The notes: a model not told the origin generated them from the sequence alone. Positions 55,334 through 63,195 are shown, numbered from the stretch's first letter. The stretch is DNA of 64,000 nt from Pseudoxanthomonas sp. z9 (GCF_006542425.1 NZ_VFID01000007.1:310001-374000); one strand, 5' to 3'. Made by a program: numbers and translations.

Positions 55334-55623
55334 GCGGTATGCCCATACGGCGACGGAGGTCTGATCAGAATGACGACGGGTGCCTCTGAACCTCATTGCG
55401 CTTCTCCAGGGTGTTTAACGCGGTCAGCCTTTCATACGAGCGACGTCCGACAGCAGATCGCCGATGGTATGGCTGCGTACGGCCGGGCTGAATAGGTCAT
55501 AGGTTGGGAGCCAATCTGCCCATGGCCGGAACGACTAGCGGCCCGGTTGGCACTGATTGACGGCCTGCCGGTGCCTGCCCAGAATCGCGGCATCCCAGTC
55601 GTGTATCGCCAACACCCACGTCG

Positions 55624-56058
55624 ATGACCCTTCATATCGAGCATGCCGTTTCGGACGAACAGATTGCCGCGACGTTCGACGTCATGCGCCAACTGCGGCC
55701 CCAGATCGAAAGAGCCAGCTACGTCTCCCTCATCCGGGATCTGATGGCCAGCGACAACCTCAAGCTGCTGGCGCTCACGGATGACAACGTGGTGCGGGCC
55801 GTCGCCAGCTACCGCATCATGAACATGATCTATTGCGGTCGCCTGCTCTATATCGACGATCTGGTGACGGACGAGCGCGTCCGCTCCAAGGGCTACGGAT
55901 CAAAAATCCTCGCCAGACTACGCGCCGAAGCCGAAGCCCTGGACTGCTCCGAGATTCAACTGATCTCCCGAACCATCCGCGAACAGGCACATCGCTTTTA
56001 TTTCCGCGAAGGGTTTGGGATTGAGTGTTTTCAGTTCAGGATGCGGTTGAAGGAATAG
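55624..56058 (+). CDS. GNAT-family N-acetyltransferase
   Basis: 144 residues. Motif A, the acetyl-CoA loop, is visible: LLYIDDLVTDERVRSKGYGS. IQLISRTIREQAHRFYFREG is the late helix-strand of the fold, with the tyrosine-like general-acid segment FYFREGF. Substrate unknown. Confidence 0.9.
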   Translation: MTLHIEHAVSDEQIAATFDVMRQLRPQIERASYVSLIRDLMASDNLKLLALTDDNVVRAVASYRIMNMIYCGRLLYIDDLVTDERVRSKGYGSKILARLRAEAEALDCSEIQLISRTIREQAHRFYFREGFGIECFQFRMRLKE

Positions 56059-56093
56059 GTGGTTTGGGTTTGGCCGGGGCTGGTCGAGCCGCC

Positions 56094-56258
56094 TTGGCTA
56101 ATCCGCGCTTCCGCCCGGATGAAACCCTCCGCCTGCCGATTTCCTTGCAGGCCCTGAGCGACTGCTTCGCCTACATGGCCCAAGACGTCAGCGACATGCT
56201 GGAATCCCTGCGCTATTACTACGGCGAGCACGAGGAAGAAGCCGTCAGCAGCACGTAA
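56094..56258 (+). pseudogene. Duplicated 3' fragment of the XAC0095-like gene
   Basis: LANPRFRPDETLRLPISLQA continuing to SDMLESLRYYYGEHEEEAVS aligns with residues 30-87 of the gene at 53533. The similarity runs on into the following hairpin, about 205 bp in total. It lacks the N-terminus and lies just after the GNAT stop. It marks a local duplication that brackets the FosX, amidohydrolase and GNAT genes. Confidence 0.8.
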
Positions 56259-56723
56259 CAAAAAACGCAGGCAGCCGGCGCCCGCGTTCTTTCATGCTAC
56301 TGAGTCAGTAAGTTGCCGATTTCCACGCATTCGGCCGTGCCTACTTCAAGGTCCGCCGATGGTAATCGGCCATAAGGGGAGCAAGGCTGCATAGCAGGGC
56401 CTTCATGTGGGTAGCGGCTGGCGCGCTATCCCCAATCAGGTGTCGCAGCAGGGCACTAACTTCTTCAGCAACCCCACCATGCATGTCGGTCAGGCCTTCA
56501 TCTAAACCGGCATATTGGCATAGTCTTATGCATAGCTGGTGTCAGACGTGTGCCGTTGATCGAACTGGGCAGCGAGGCCGCCGAGTATACGTGGCCAACG
56601 GCAAGGCCGAGGAGATCCGCCGCTACGTCACCAATCTGGCCTTCGGGGCAACGGGCTAGTCCTAAACCAGCTGGAGCCACACGCTTTCGCATGTGGGAGT
56701 GCTCGTTTTAGTGCCCTGGTTTC
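56259..56723. other. 465-bp gap with gene remnants
   Basis: Besides a repeated hairpin at 56264-56292, a frame from about 56407 to 56505 reads VGSGWRAIPNQVSQQGTNFF ... HVGQAFI and stops, like the tail of a lost gene. A second stretch (about 56585-56659) ends EEIRRYVTNLAFGATG. Neither is intact. This could be the left boundary of the island. Confidence 0.4.
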
Positions 56724-57458
56724 TCAGGCTCTAGGACTGACGACATCCAACCAGCTGGTGATTTCCAGTGGAACTTTACGCGTGCCCGCGCGACGGTCAT
56801 AGATGGCGTTATCGCGCAACTGCACCCGACACACAGCAAACGCCTGACTAAGCTGGCGACTGTTATCCACCATGATAGTTGCGTCCGCCACTAAGGCCGC
56901 TTGATTAATGGCGATCTGGGTTCGCGGGAAGCGGGCTAGCAGCGTGTCAACTTCGACCGCGTGGCCACCTTGTGCCACACGCGTTTCTACACGGGCGATC
57001 GACAGTTCAGCGCTGGTCAAACCTACAAAAACCAACATCACGAAATAGCCGGCCTCCTGCATCTGCCGGATCAAAGTGATCTTGGACTCATAGTTGCCAT
57101 CCGGGAGCGGTTTCCAATAGGAAAAGACCGTCTCCATCGCAAAGGGCACCATGGCGGCCATCGCATGGGTAACGAACCCCTGCACGCCGTCTTGCGCTAC
57201 GCGCATCCAGCTGTGGTTCTTGTCCCGAAGTTCGGCAGCCCATGCCGGCAATCGCTCGCCCGCCCCCACCTCCGGCAGAATCGACAGCATCATCCGGTCG
57301 GCGTTGACCAAGGGAATCTGTAAACGATCAGCTAGGCGCCGATACCACAACGTGGACTTACCAGACCCATTGTGGCCCGCTAGGATGACCGCCAATGGTC
57401 GGTCGGATGCGCGCTGCTCAGCGAGCACCCGATCCACTGCGCCCGGAATGGCGAGCAT
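56724..57458 (-). CDS. Zeta-toxin-family kinase
   Basis: 244 residues. Walker A GHNGSGKST at residues 28-36 and the VNADRMML strand (Asp54) match zeta/PezT kinases, which phosphorylate UDP-N-acetyl sugars and block wall synthesis. AMETVFSYWKPLPDGNYESK is the usual substrate-side segment. Its start overlaps the stop of the middle gene by one base (TGATG), typical of toxin-antitoxin translation coupling. Target in this family's Gram-negative branch is not settled. Confidence 0.85.
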   Translation of the reverse strand: MLAIPGAVDRVLAEQRASDRPLAVILAGHNGSGKSTLWYRRLADRLQIPLVNADRMMLSILPEVGAGERLPAWAAELRDKNHSWMRVAQDGVQGFVTHAMAAMVPFAMETVFSYWKPLPDGNYESKITLIRQMQEAGYFVMLVFVGLTSAELSIARVETRVAQGGHAVEVDTLLARFPRTQIAINQAALVADATIMVDNSRQLSQAFAVCRVQLRDNAIYDRRAGTRKVPLEITSWLDVVSPRA

Positions 57459-57832
57459 CAGACGGGCTTGAACCGTCCAGCCACCATGCGCCCGCGCGTA
57501 ACCTGGCCGTTGAGCGTGCGCACCAGCACTCCAGGCGTAGCTGGATCGGCGCGGTACAGAGGCACCTTCGGGTCGACGCGTACCTGCACGCCCGGTCGGG
57601 TCAGGACGGCCTTGGCCCGCACCAGCGCTGAGCGGCCCGCATCGATGTTGATCTTGGCTTGTGCCGCCGATGGCTTCGCTGTTTCAACAACGACACGGCC
57701 AAAGCGGATTTGGCCCACCACTTGCTCCACGGCGCGAGCCGAGAAATGGGTCGTGGCGACTTGGGTCAAAGCCGACACCTGTGTGGCAGCACGTGCACCC
57801 TTGGCGCGCGTCTTGGATACCTTGGTTGCCAT
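57458..57832 (-). CDS. Candidate antitoxin (middle gene of the zeta operon)
   Basis: 124 residues, basic N-terminus (MATKVSKTRAKGARAATQ), then LTQVATTHFSARAVEQVVGQ and RADPATPGVLVRTLNGQVTR. It does not resemble epsilon antitoxin in sequence. Position directly upstream of zeta with TGATG overlap supports an antitoxin role. GAGGCC ribosome site. Confidence 0.65.
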   Translation of the reverse strand: MATKVSKTRAKGARAATQVSALTQVATTHFSARAVEQVVGQIRFGRVVVETAKPSAAQAKINIDAGRSALVRAKAVLTRPGVQVRVDPKVPLYRADPATPGVLVRTLNGQVTRGRMVAGRFKPV

Positions 57833-57849
57833 GGGAGGCCTCTATGCGC

Positions 57850-58056
57850 TTACTTGCCTAGCAATCGCTCGGCGCGTCGGATTCTATCGCGCAGGCTGGA
57901 CTGGAAGTGGGGATCTTGGGAGCGGCGCACCACGTGCTCGGCTATAGCAGCCCGAATCACTTCCGAGACAGGCTGGTTCTCGACCGTGGCAACCGTTTCC
58001 AGCGCATCGGCCTGCTCCTCAGAGAGGCGAATCGTCATCGCTTTGGCGGGTTTCAT
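57850..58056 (-). CDS. Ribbon-helix-helix repressor/antitoxin
   Basis: 68 residues: a beta strand AMTIRLSEEQADALETVA, then NQPVSEVIRAAIAEHVV, the CopG/Arc ribbon-helix-helix pattern. It is the first gene of the zeta operon, 17 bp before the middle gene. It probably autoregulates the operon by binding the 92-bp divergent promoter region shared with the ubiquitin-like operon. Confidence 0.82.
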   Translation of the reverse strand: MKPAKAMTIRLSEEQADALETVATVENQPVSEVIRAAIAEHVVRRSQDPHFQSSLRDRIRRAERLLGK

Positions 58057-58148
58057 GAACTAATCCTGCCACGGAGACATATCGGTTGTCAACCACCAAG
58101 ACACCGTGATACCATACAACCATCCCCCGATACTTGGAGAGCTCAGCC

Positions 58149-58454
58149 ATGACGTCCAATTCCCATGACAACCAGCCTGGCCCACGCCCTCCTGGCCATG
58201 AGCAGACCAACATCCAGATCGACCGCGTCCACTACCGTGTACATACCGACACGATGACCGGAGAGCAGCTCAGGCAACTAGTGACCCCACCCATCCCCAT
58301 GGACCGCGACCTGTTTCGGGTCGTACCAGCCGGGGATGACGTCAAGATCGAGTTGACCGACGTAGTGGCCCTGCGGGATGGAATGCGGTTCTTCACCGCG
58401 CCGGCACGGATTAACCCGGGACGTTGGAGGATCCACGATGGCGCTCACGACTGA
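58149..58454 (+). CDS. Ubiquitin-like modifier (multiubiquitin-family, single domain)
   Basis: 101 residues; GGAG upstream. After a polar tail, IQIDRVHYRVHTDTMTGEQL and FRVVPAGDDVKIELTDVVAL, DGMRFFTAPARINPG form a beta-grasp pattern as in prokaryotic multiubiquitin proteins. Gly91 in ARINPG would be the conjugating C-terminus after removal of a 10-residue tail (RWRIHDGAHD), a natural job for the JAB peptidase two genes on. Only one domain is present, whereas the family often has tandem copies. Overlaps the next gene by 17 bp. Confidence 0.72.
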   Translation: MTSNSHDNQPGPRPPGHEQTNIQIDRVHYRVHTDTMTGEQLRQLVTPPIPMDRDLFRVVPAGDDVKIELTDVVALRDGMRFFTAPARINPGRWRIHDGAHD

Positions 58455-58836
58455 GGATCAAGAATCACTTCAGCGGCTCGGCTTGAGGGCTGTCGTGTGT
58501 GATGAGGGGGGGATGACCTGCGTGGAGATCCCTGAATTTCGCCTTCCGGAAGGCTTCACCCGGTCGACCTCCACTCTATTGCTTCGCCTGAATCCCGCCT
58601 TCCCAGACGTGCCGCCGGACATGTGGTGGTTCGACCCGCCGGTGCTACGAGCCGATGGTGCGGTGATCCCGGCTACAGATCACAGTGAGCACCATCTCGG
58701 GCGACCTTGGCAGCGCTGGTCGCGGCATCTGGATCCAAGCCAATGGCAGTCCGGGGTGGACACAATGGAATCCTTCATCGCAATTATCCGGCGCGAGTTG
58801 GCAACTTCGGTGCCGCAGGCGGTTGCATGCGCGTAA
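58438..58836 (+). CDS. E2-like protein of the ubiquitin-like system
   Basis: 132 residues; GGAGG upstream. STSTLLLRLNPAFPDVPPDM is the E2 strand-loop (the 'YPxxPP' region), followed by a helix near SGVDTMESFIAIIRREL. HHLGRPWQRWSRHLDPSQW occupies the place of the canonical active-site loop but has no cysteine there; the only cysteines are at 21, 28 and 131. It matches my memory of the Prok-E2_E family. Either catalysis uses another residue or the protein is an adaptor. Confidence 0.68.
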   Translation: MALTTEDQESLQRLGLRAVVCDEGGMTCVEIPEFRLPEGFTRSTSTLLLRLNPAFPDVPPDMWWFDPPVLRADGAVIPATDHSEHHLGRPWQRWSRHLDPSQWQSGVDTMESFIAIIRRELATSVPQAVACA

Positions 58837-60209
58837 CCCTGGTCCTGACGGAAACCTTGGCCGAGCAGATCGCCGAAGCTGCCGCCGGTGCCGTGGAAAG
58901 CGGTGGTGTGCTGCTGGCGCGCGTGATGCAGATCGACCAGGAGGTCCGTTTGCTTGCCCGCCGGTATGTGCCGGTGCCAACCGAGCACTATGAGCTGCAA
59001 GCGGTGGACGCCCTGACGGTGCGTGCCGACGGGTTTGTGCCGGCATTGGCTGCCGCCGAGCAAGACCAAGCCGTGGCGATCTGGTTCCACACCCACCCTG
59101 GCCTGCAGAGCGCACCGCTGCCCAGCCTGCATGATGACCAAGTTGATCGCGAACTGGCCGAAACCGTGCGTATCCGCACTAACCAGCCGTACTACGCCAC
59201 TCTCATCGCCAGCCCGAGCGAATCAGGCCCCTTTCGCTTCTCCGGCACGCTGCAAACCCCGACGCAGGTGTGGACGATTGATCGGATCTGGATCGTGGGC
59301 GAGCGCTGGCGTCTGCTGCCGGCTGTTGATTCTCCGCAGTCCGCAGCTCCGCCTCGTTATGACCGCAATGTGCGTGCTTTCGGCAGCGACATCCAGGCGG
59401 CGCTGGGCCAACTTAAAATCGGCGTGGTCGGATGCGGAGGCACTGGTTCGGCCGTGATCGAACAGTTGGCACGCCTTGGTGTGCGTGACTTCGTCCTGAT
59501 CGATCCCAAGGCCCTAACCGAAAGCAACGTGACCCGGGTGTATGGCTCATCTCTTGCCCAAGTCGGCGCCGACAAGGTTGAGGTCGCACGCGAGCACGTG
59601 GCCAAGATTGCACCGCATGCCTACGTGCAGGCCGTCGTCGGCAGCCTGACCAATGCCGATACCACGGCCGCCCTGGCTGGATGTGACTTGGTCTTCGGTT
59701 GCACCGATGATGAGGCGGGGCGCTTGGTCCTTTCTCGGTTTAGCACCTACCTGCTGTGCCCGGTGATCGATTGCGGAGTCCTGATCTCCAGTGACGCGAC
59801 AGGGGTTATCATCGGAATCGACGGGCGCGTAACCATACTGAGCCCTGGGGGCGCCTGCCTTATCTGCCGCAATCGCATCGACACGGCACTGGCCGCGGCC
59901 CAGATGCTGCCCGCCCATGAGTATCGTCTGCGCCAAGCGGAAGGCTATGCCCCGGCACTCGGTAACGTTGAGCCGGCGGTAGTGACTTTTACCACCGCCG
60001 TAGCCGCCGCCGCGGTCAACGAATTGCTGGAGCGGATGATCGGCTTCGGCCCGGACCCTCGGCCCAGCGAAGTGCTGCTGCGTTTCCACGAGCGAGAGAT
60101 TTCCACCAACCGCAGACAGCCGCGGCCTCGCCACTACTGCCACCCTGACGCAGGCAAGTGGGGGCATGGAGTCGTCGCCCCGTTTCTTGATTTGGGCTGG
60201 CCCTCATGA
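58827..60209 (+). CDS. JAB peptidase-E1 (ThiF) fusion
   Basis: 460 residues. The N-terminal JAMM metalloprotease has Glu24 (ESGG), His88 and His90 (FHTHP), Ser100 and Asp103. The C-terminal E1 domain has the arginine-bearing YDRNVRAFG, nucleotide loop GCGGTGS (202-208), FVLIDPKALTESNVTRVYGS and the CTDDEAGR strand. CLIC and HYCHPDAG could bind zinc. One chain therefore could mature the modifier and adenylate it. It overlaps the E2-like gene by 10 bp and the next gene by ATGA. Confidence 0.9.
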   Translation: MRVTLVLTETLAEQIAEAAAGAVESGGVLLARVMQIDQEVRLLARRYVPVPTEHYELQAVDALTVRADGFVPALAAAEQDQAVAIWFHTHPGLQSAPLPSLHDDQVDRELAETVRIRTNQPYYATLIASPSESGPFRFSGTLQTPTQVWTIDRIWIVGERWRLLPAVDSPQSAAPPRYDRNVRAFGSDIQAALGQLKIGVVGCGGTGSAVIEQLARLGVRDFVLIDPKALTESNVTRVYGSSLAQVGADKVEVAREHVAKIAPHAYVQAVVGSLTNADTTAALAGCDLVFGCTDDEAGRLVLSRFSTYLLCPVIDCGVLISSDATGVIIGIDGRVTILSPGGACLICRNRIDTALAAAQMLPAHEYRLRQAEGYAPALGNVEPAVVTFTTAVAAAAVNELLERMIGFGPDPRPSEVLLRFHEREISTNRRQPRPRHYCHPDAGKWGHGVVAPFLDLGWPS

Positions 60210-60544
60210 AGATCCATTGGTACGACTGGTGGCCCTGGTGGGCATGGCGGGTGGTTGGCCATGTAGATGCAGCCGATGAAATCCCCGAGCGCTTACCCCG
60301 TACGGGCATCGTCGTGGTGGGTAGCATGGATTCGCCCAAGTGGATCGCCTTCGATTGCCCCTGCCGTAGGGGTCACAGGGTGCTGCTACCTGCTTCTCGC
60401 TCCTCTACTCCGCGTTGGTCTATTGCTGGAAGTCGCCATACGACGCTTTCGCCTAGCATCGACGCTTGGCACGAATACACGAAGCGTTGTCATTACTTCA
60501 TTCGTCGAGGGAAGCTGGAATGGGTAAAACACCGATACCAATAG
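60206..60544 (+). CDS. DUF6527-like putative zinc protein
   Basis: 112 residues. WIAFDCPCRRGHRVLLPA and SPSIDAWHEYTKRCHYFIRR with Cys, Cys, His, Cys-His positions suggest one metal site. I recognise the pattern as DUF6527, a regular partner of bacterial ubiquitin-like operons; an E3-like or substrate-binding role has been suggested but is not shown here. Unusually Trp-rich start (WYDWWPWWAW). It overlaps the protease gene by 25 bp. Confidence 0.7.
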   Translation: MKIHWYDWWPWWAWRVVGHVDAADEIPERLPRTGIVVVGSMDSPKWIAFDCPCRRGHRVLLPASRSSTPRWSIAGSRHTTLSPSIDAWHEYTKRCHYFIRRGKLEWVKHRYQ

Positions 60545-61449
60545 TGGAAGACGCGACGTCGGATACCGGCGCCCCTCCAATCCCGTCAATGAAACATACG
60601 CCAGCATTCGCGGCGCAGAACGGCATGCGCTATCGGCGCCAAGAGCTGATCAAGGAAATCGAGGGGGCCACCGGCAACCAACTGATTTGCTGCGTTGGTG
60701 GGACGTCGACGGCGATTCGTCGTGACGACGTCCTGTTCCTGTCCGACTTGTTGCACAACATAGACCGTGGCCAGCCAATCGATCTGCTGTTGCATACGCC
60801 CGGAGGCGATATGGATGCTGCGGAGAAGTTGGTCTCCATGATCAGCCTCGCCGCCAGCACCGCAGCTTTTCGCATTATCGTGCCCGACTTTGCCAAGAGT
60901 GCAGGTACGTTGATGGCGCTTGGCTCCAACAGCATCGTAATGAGCGATAGTTCGGAACTAGGGCCTATCGACCCCCAGGTCGTCACCGAGGAACGCAATG
61001 GCACGGTTCACCTGACCGCCATACAGGCTTATCTGGACGCGTTCGCTGACTTTTCTGCTGCGCTCAAGAAAGATCCACAAGATCCCGCGGCGCAAGCGAT
61101 GGTGGAAAAATTTGATCCCGCCCGCGTGCATGAGTACAACGCGGCCATCAAACGCGCCCGCAGCTTGGCGGAGAAGTTGCTAGCGGCGCGCATGTTTCCG
61201 GCGGGTTCTGGCAATGTCACTGCCATCGCTGGTCAGTTGATGAACACCAAGCAATACCTTTCCCACGGCCAAATGATTGGCTACGTGGAAGCACAAACAC
61301 TTGGTCTACGCGTGGACTACATGCCGCCGGAAGATCCGCTTTGGCAGGCCTACTGGCAGTTGTACTGCTACCAGCGGCTTGAAGCCGAAGAGCGCTTCAA
61401 GATATTCGAGTCGCACTACGCCTCGCTGCGCGAGGACGATGCGGTTTAG
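60520..61449 (+). CDS. ClpP/crotonase-fold serine protease (SDH_sah/SppA-like)
   Basis: 309 residues, no signal peptide or membrane helix, so cytoplasmic. LLLHTPGGDMDAAEKL (oxyanion loop), DFAKSAGTLMALGS with the likely nucleophile Ser127, and SELGPIDPQV match the serine-dehydrogenase-proteinase group. KRARSLAEKLLAARMF and YLSHGQMIGYVEAQTLG follow. In this operon it could degrade or process conjugated targets. AGGGAAG ribosome site. Confidence 0.78.
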   Translation: MGKTPIPIVEDATSDTGAPPIPSMKHTPAFAAQNGMRYRRQELIKEIEGATGNQLICCVGGTSTAIRRDDVLFLSDLLHNIDRGQPIDLLLHTPGGDMDAAEKLVSMISLAASTAAFRIIVPDFAKSAGTLMALGSNSIVMSDSSELGPIDPQVVTEERNGTVHLTAIQAYLDAFADFSAALKKDPQDPAAQAMVEKFDPARVHEYNAAIKRARSLAEKLLAARMFPAGSGNVTAIAGQLMNTKQYLSHGQMIGYVEAQTLGLRVDYMPPEDPLWQAYWQLYCYQRLEAEERFKIFESHYASLREDDAV

Positions 61450-61500
61450 TCAGCAAGTAGAACCTGCTTACTTACACCACCTAGAGATGAAGGACGTTTC

Positions 61501-61863
61501 ATGAGCAACTTGAAGATCCATAGCATTGGGGGCAAGGGAGATCTGGCCAATGAGTGCGTTTGGCTGGACGTCCTTGAGGACATTGCCAGCTTGTCCCATT
61601 ACATCGTATGCGACACTACCTACTCGGATGCTACCCACATCTCCAATGAACTTCGCCACATGTATTGGTTCAAGAATAAGGCGGTCAAGAAAGGTGATTG
61701 GATCAAGCTGATGACCAAGAGCGGCACAGACACAACCGCCTCCAATAACCGCAGTACAACAACCCACATCTTCTACTGGAAGCTCGGGCGCACAGTCTGG
61801 AACAAGGAGGGGGACGCGGCCGTGCTATTTCATATCAACACCTGGCATACCTTACGATCCTAG
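61501..61863 (+). CDS. Lamin-tail-like beta protein, unknown
   Basis: 120 residues; GAAGGA upstream, 51 bp after the protease. The pattern ANECVWLDVLEDIASLSHY, KKGDWIKLMTKSGT and GRTVWNKEGDAAVLF is like Ig-fold lamin-tail domains (strand, turn, 'WNxxGDxAxL'). No catalytic motif. It may be the substrate-recognition or membrane/DNA-tethering part of the ubiquitin-like system. Family assignment is tentative. Confidence 0.5.
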   Translation: MSNLKIHSIGGKGDLANECVWLDVLEDIASLSHYIVCDTTYSDATHISNELRHMYWFKNKAVKKGDWIKLMTKSGTDTTASNNRSTTTHIFYWKLGRTVWNKEGDAAVLFHINTWHTLRS

Positions 61864-61944
61864 AGTTAGGTGGGAACCGTCGGAACAAGTGGGTCCGCGG
61901 GACTCAGGAAAAACGAGAAACAGGTATACGGGATTCATGCTGCC

Positions 61945-62594
61945 TCACGCCGCAAGCGGGTCTTGCCGAAGAGCGGATAGAGCCTCGCCGCTACGGTCCA
62001 TGTCCTCTGCCAGCAGGGCCTTCAAGGCCAAGGCTCCCTTGGGCGAACCTATTTTGTCCAATCGTCGCCCATCCACAGTGATTCCGGCGAGCGATCCATC
62101 CGACGAGTGCAAAGCGGTCAGTCTTTCAAGAACATTCTTGAACGCCATGACGTCTTCTTCCGCAAGGCATCCTCGACGACGTGGGAGCACGCTTATCTTG
62201 TAGACCTTCAGTGTCTGAAGAACGGTGTGGAGACACCGAAATGTGTCGCAGCTGCGCGCATGACCATTGCCTTGCAGCACTTCTGACTGCGCGCCCATTC
62301 CATGCTGATCTGATAGTTTCGATTCCAACGTAGGTCGTCATTTCGGCGAATGGATACCTCTCCATTCTTGATACGCTTCAGTAGCGTTCTCTGATCGATC
62401 CCCATGAGCGCAGCAGCATCCGGCACAGAGCCCCACGAACAGGCCTCGCGTGTCTGTGTCCACTCCTGTACTTGACGGGGCTCCCTTGGAGATCTCGTCA
62501 GCTGCTCTCGTGTCCAGTAACCTGCTCCGAATCGCGTGACTTCATCGCGCAAAAACTGCAGCTGGTGGGCATGCTCCTTCAGGTTCTTTCCCAA
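61945..62594 (-). pseudogene. Frameshifted helix-turn-helix gene remnant
   Basis: From 62594, MGKNLKEHAHQLQFLRDEV leads into a helix-turn-helix (VPDAAALMGIDQRTLLKRIK) and a second one (AATHFGVSTPFFRH), then stops at 62208. A shift of one frame near 62215 restores a continuation (LKVYKISVLPRRR, AFKNVLERLTALHSSDGS) to 61945. The double HTH pattern is like the C-terminal half of transposon targeting proteins (TniQ/TnsD type), but that is only a possibility. Confidence 0.45.
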
Positions 62595-63018
62595 CGTCGT
62601 CCTACTGGCGACCCCTCCTATCCTGCGATTGGGCGCCGTGGGGAACCCTCACTAGGGCCGCAACGAAAGACCAATCCCCCTTATTTACAAGTCACCGAGG
62701 GCGGTGCCTCACGCGTGTAGATGTGTGGCGGTTGTTGCGAAAGATCGGCGAAGCTGAGGAAATGACGCAGCCACTCCACATCCGAGCCCTTCGCCACGTG
62801 CTGGACAGAGCGCTCGCTGAGCAGCATCAACTGCCAGCGCAAACGATCGCAGCGGCGCTTAGCATCCCGTATCTCAATGGCACGGCGCGCTACTTGCCAT
62901 CTCCCACCTGGGACGACTATCCCGCCCGCTGAGCCGCTGTCACTCTGGCGTGCATTCATGGTGGTAGTTCGGGTATACCAAGGCTTGGGGCCAAGGCCCC
63001 TAATAACGCGCGCCCAAG

Positions 63019-63045
63019 AAAAAAGGCCCTCAAGGAGCCTTTTTT
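63019..63045. terminator. Bidirectional rho-independent terminator
   Basis: AAAAAAGGC / GCCTTTTTT (63019-63027 with 63037-63045) around a 9-base loop; works on both strands. It insulates the island from the nrdJ transcript. Confidence 0.85.
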
Positions 63046-63091
63046 ACTTTTAGGACTGGAATCCAGGCTCTTACACGCTTGCGCAAGTCAA

Positions 63092-63163
63092 CTAGCGTCT
63101 TATGCGAGCCACGCTAGCGTTTTATGGCTACCCAACTAGCGCCTTATGGGGGTCCGCACAACA
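63092..63163. mobile_element. Tn7-like right end with three 22-bp-spaced transposase sites
   Basis: CTAGCGTCTTATG (63092), CTAGCGTTTTATG (63114) and CTAGCGCCTTATG (63136) are exactly 22 bp apart, the spacing of TnsB sites in a Tn7 right end. The outer end on the minus strand reads TGTTGTGCGGACCCC, close to the Tn7 terminus (TGT...GCGGAC). The end at 63163 would be followed by a 5-bp duplication GACAT. No left end or tns genes were found in the window. Confidence 0.65.
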
Positions 63164-63195
63164 GACATAGGGGATTTTCAATCCCTATTCAAAAC

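Larger units (their letters stand above)
62595..63195. other. 601-bp end region of the island
   Basis: Open frames here (minus 62681-62959, plus 62723-62932) show no recognisable family and no good ribosome site. The region includes the terminator at 63019-63045 and the Tn7-like end at 63092-63163. Confidence 0.5.

Noticed and set aside
56407..56659. A gene in the gap before the zeta operon
   Set aside because: Only short frames with no start or ribosome site; better read as remnants.
62681..62959. 92-residue minus-strand gene near the transposon end
   Set aside because: No family, no ribosome site, and an opposing frame of similar quality covers the same bases.
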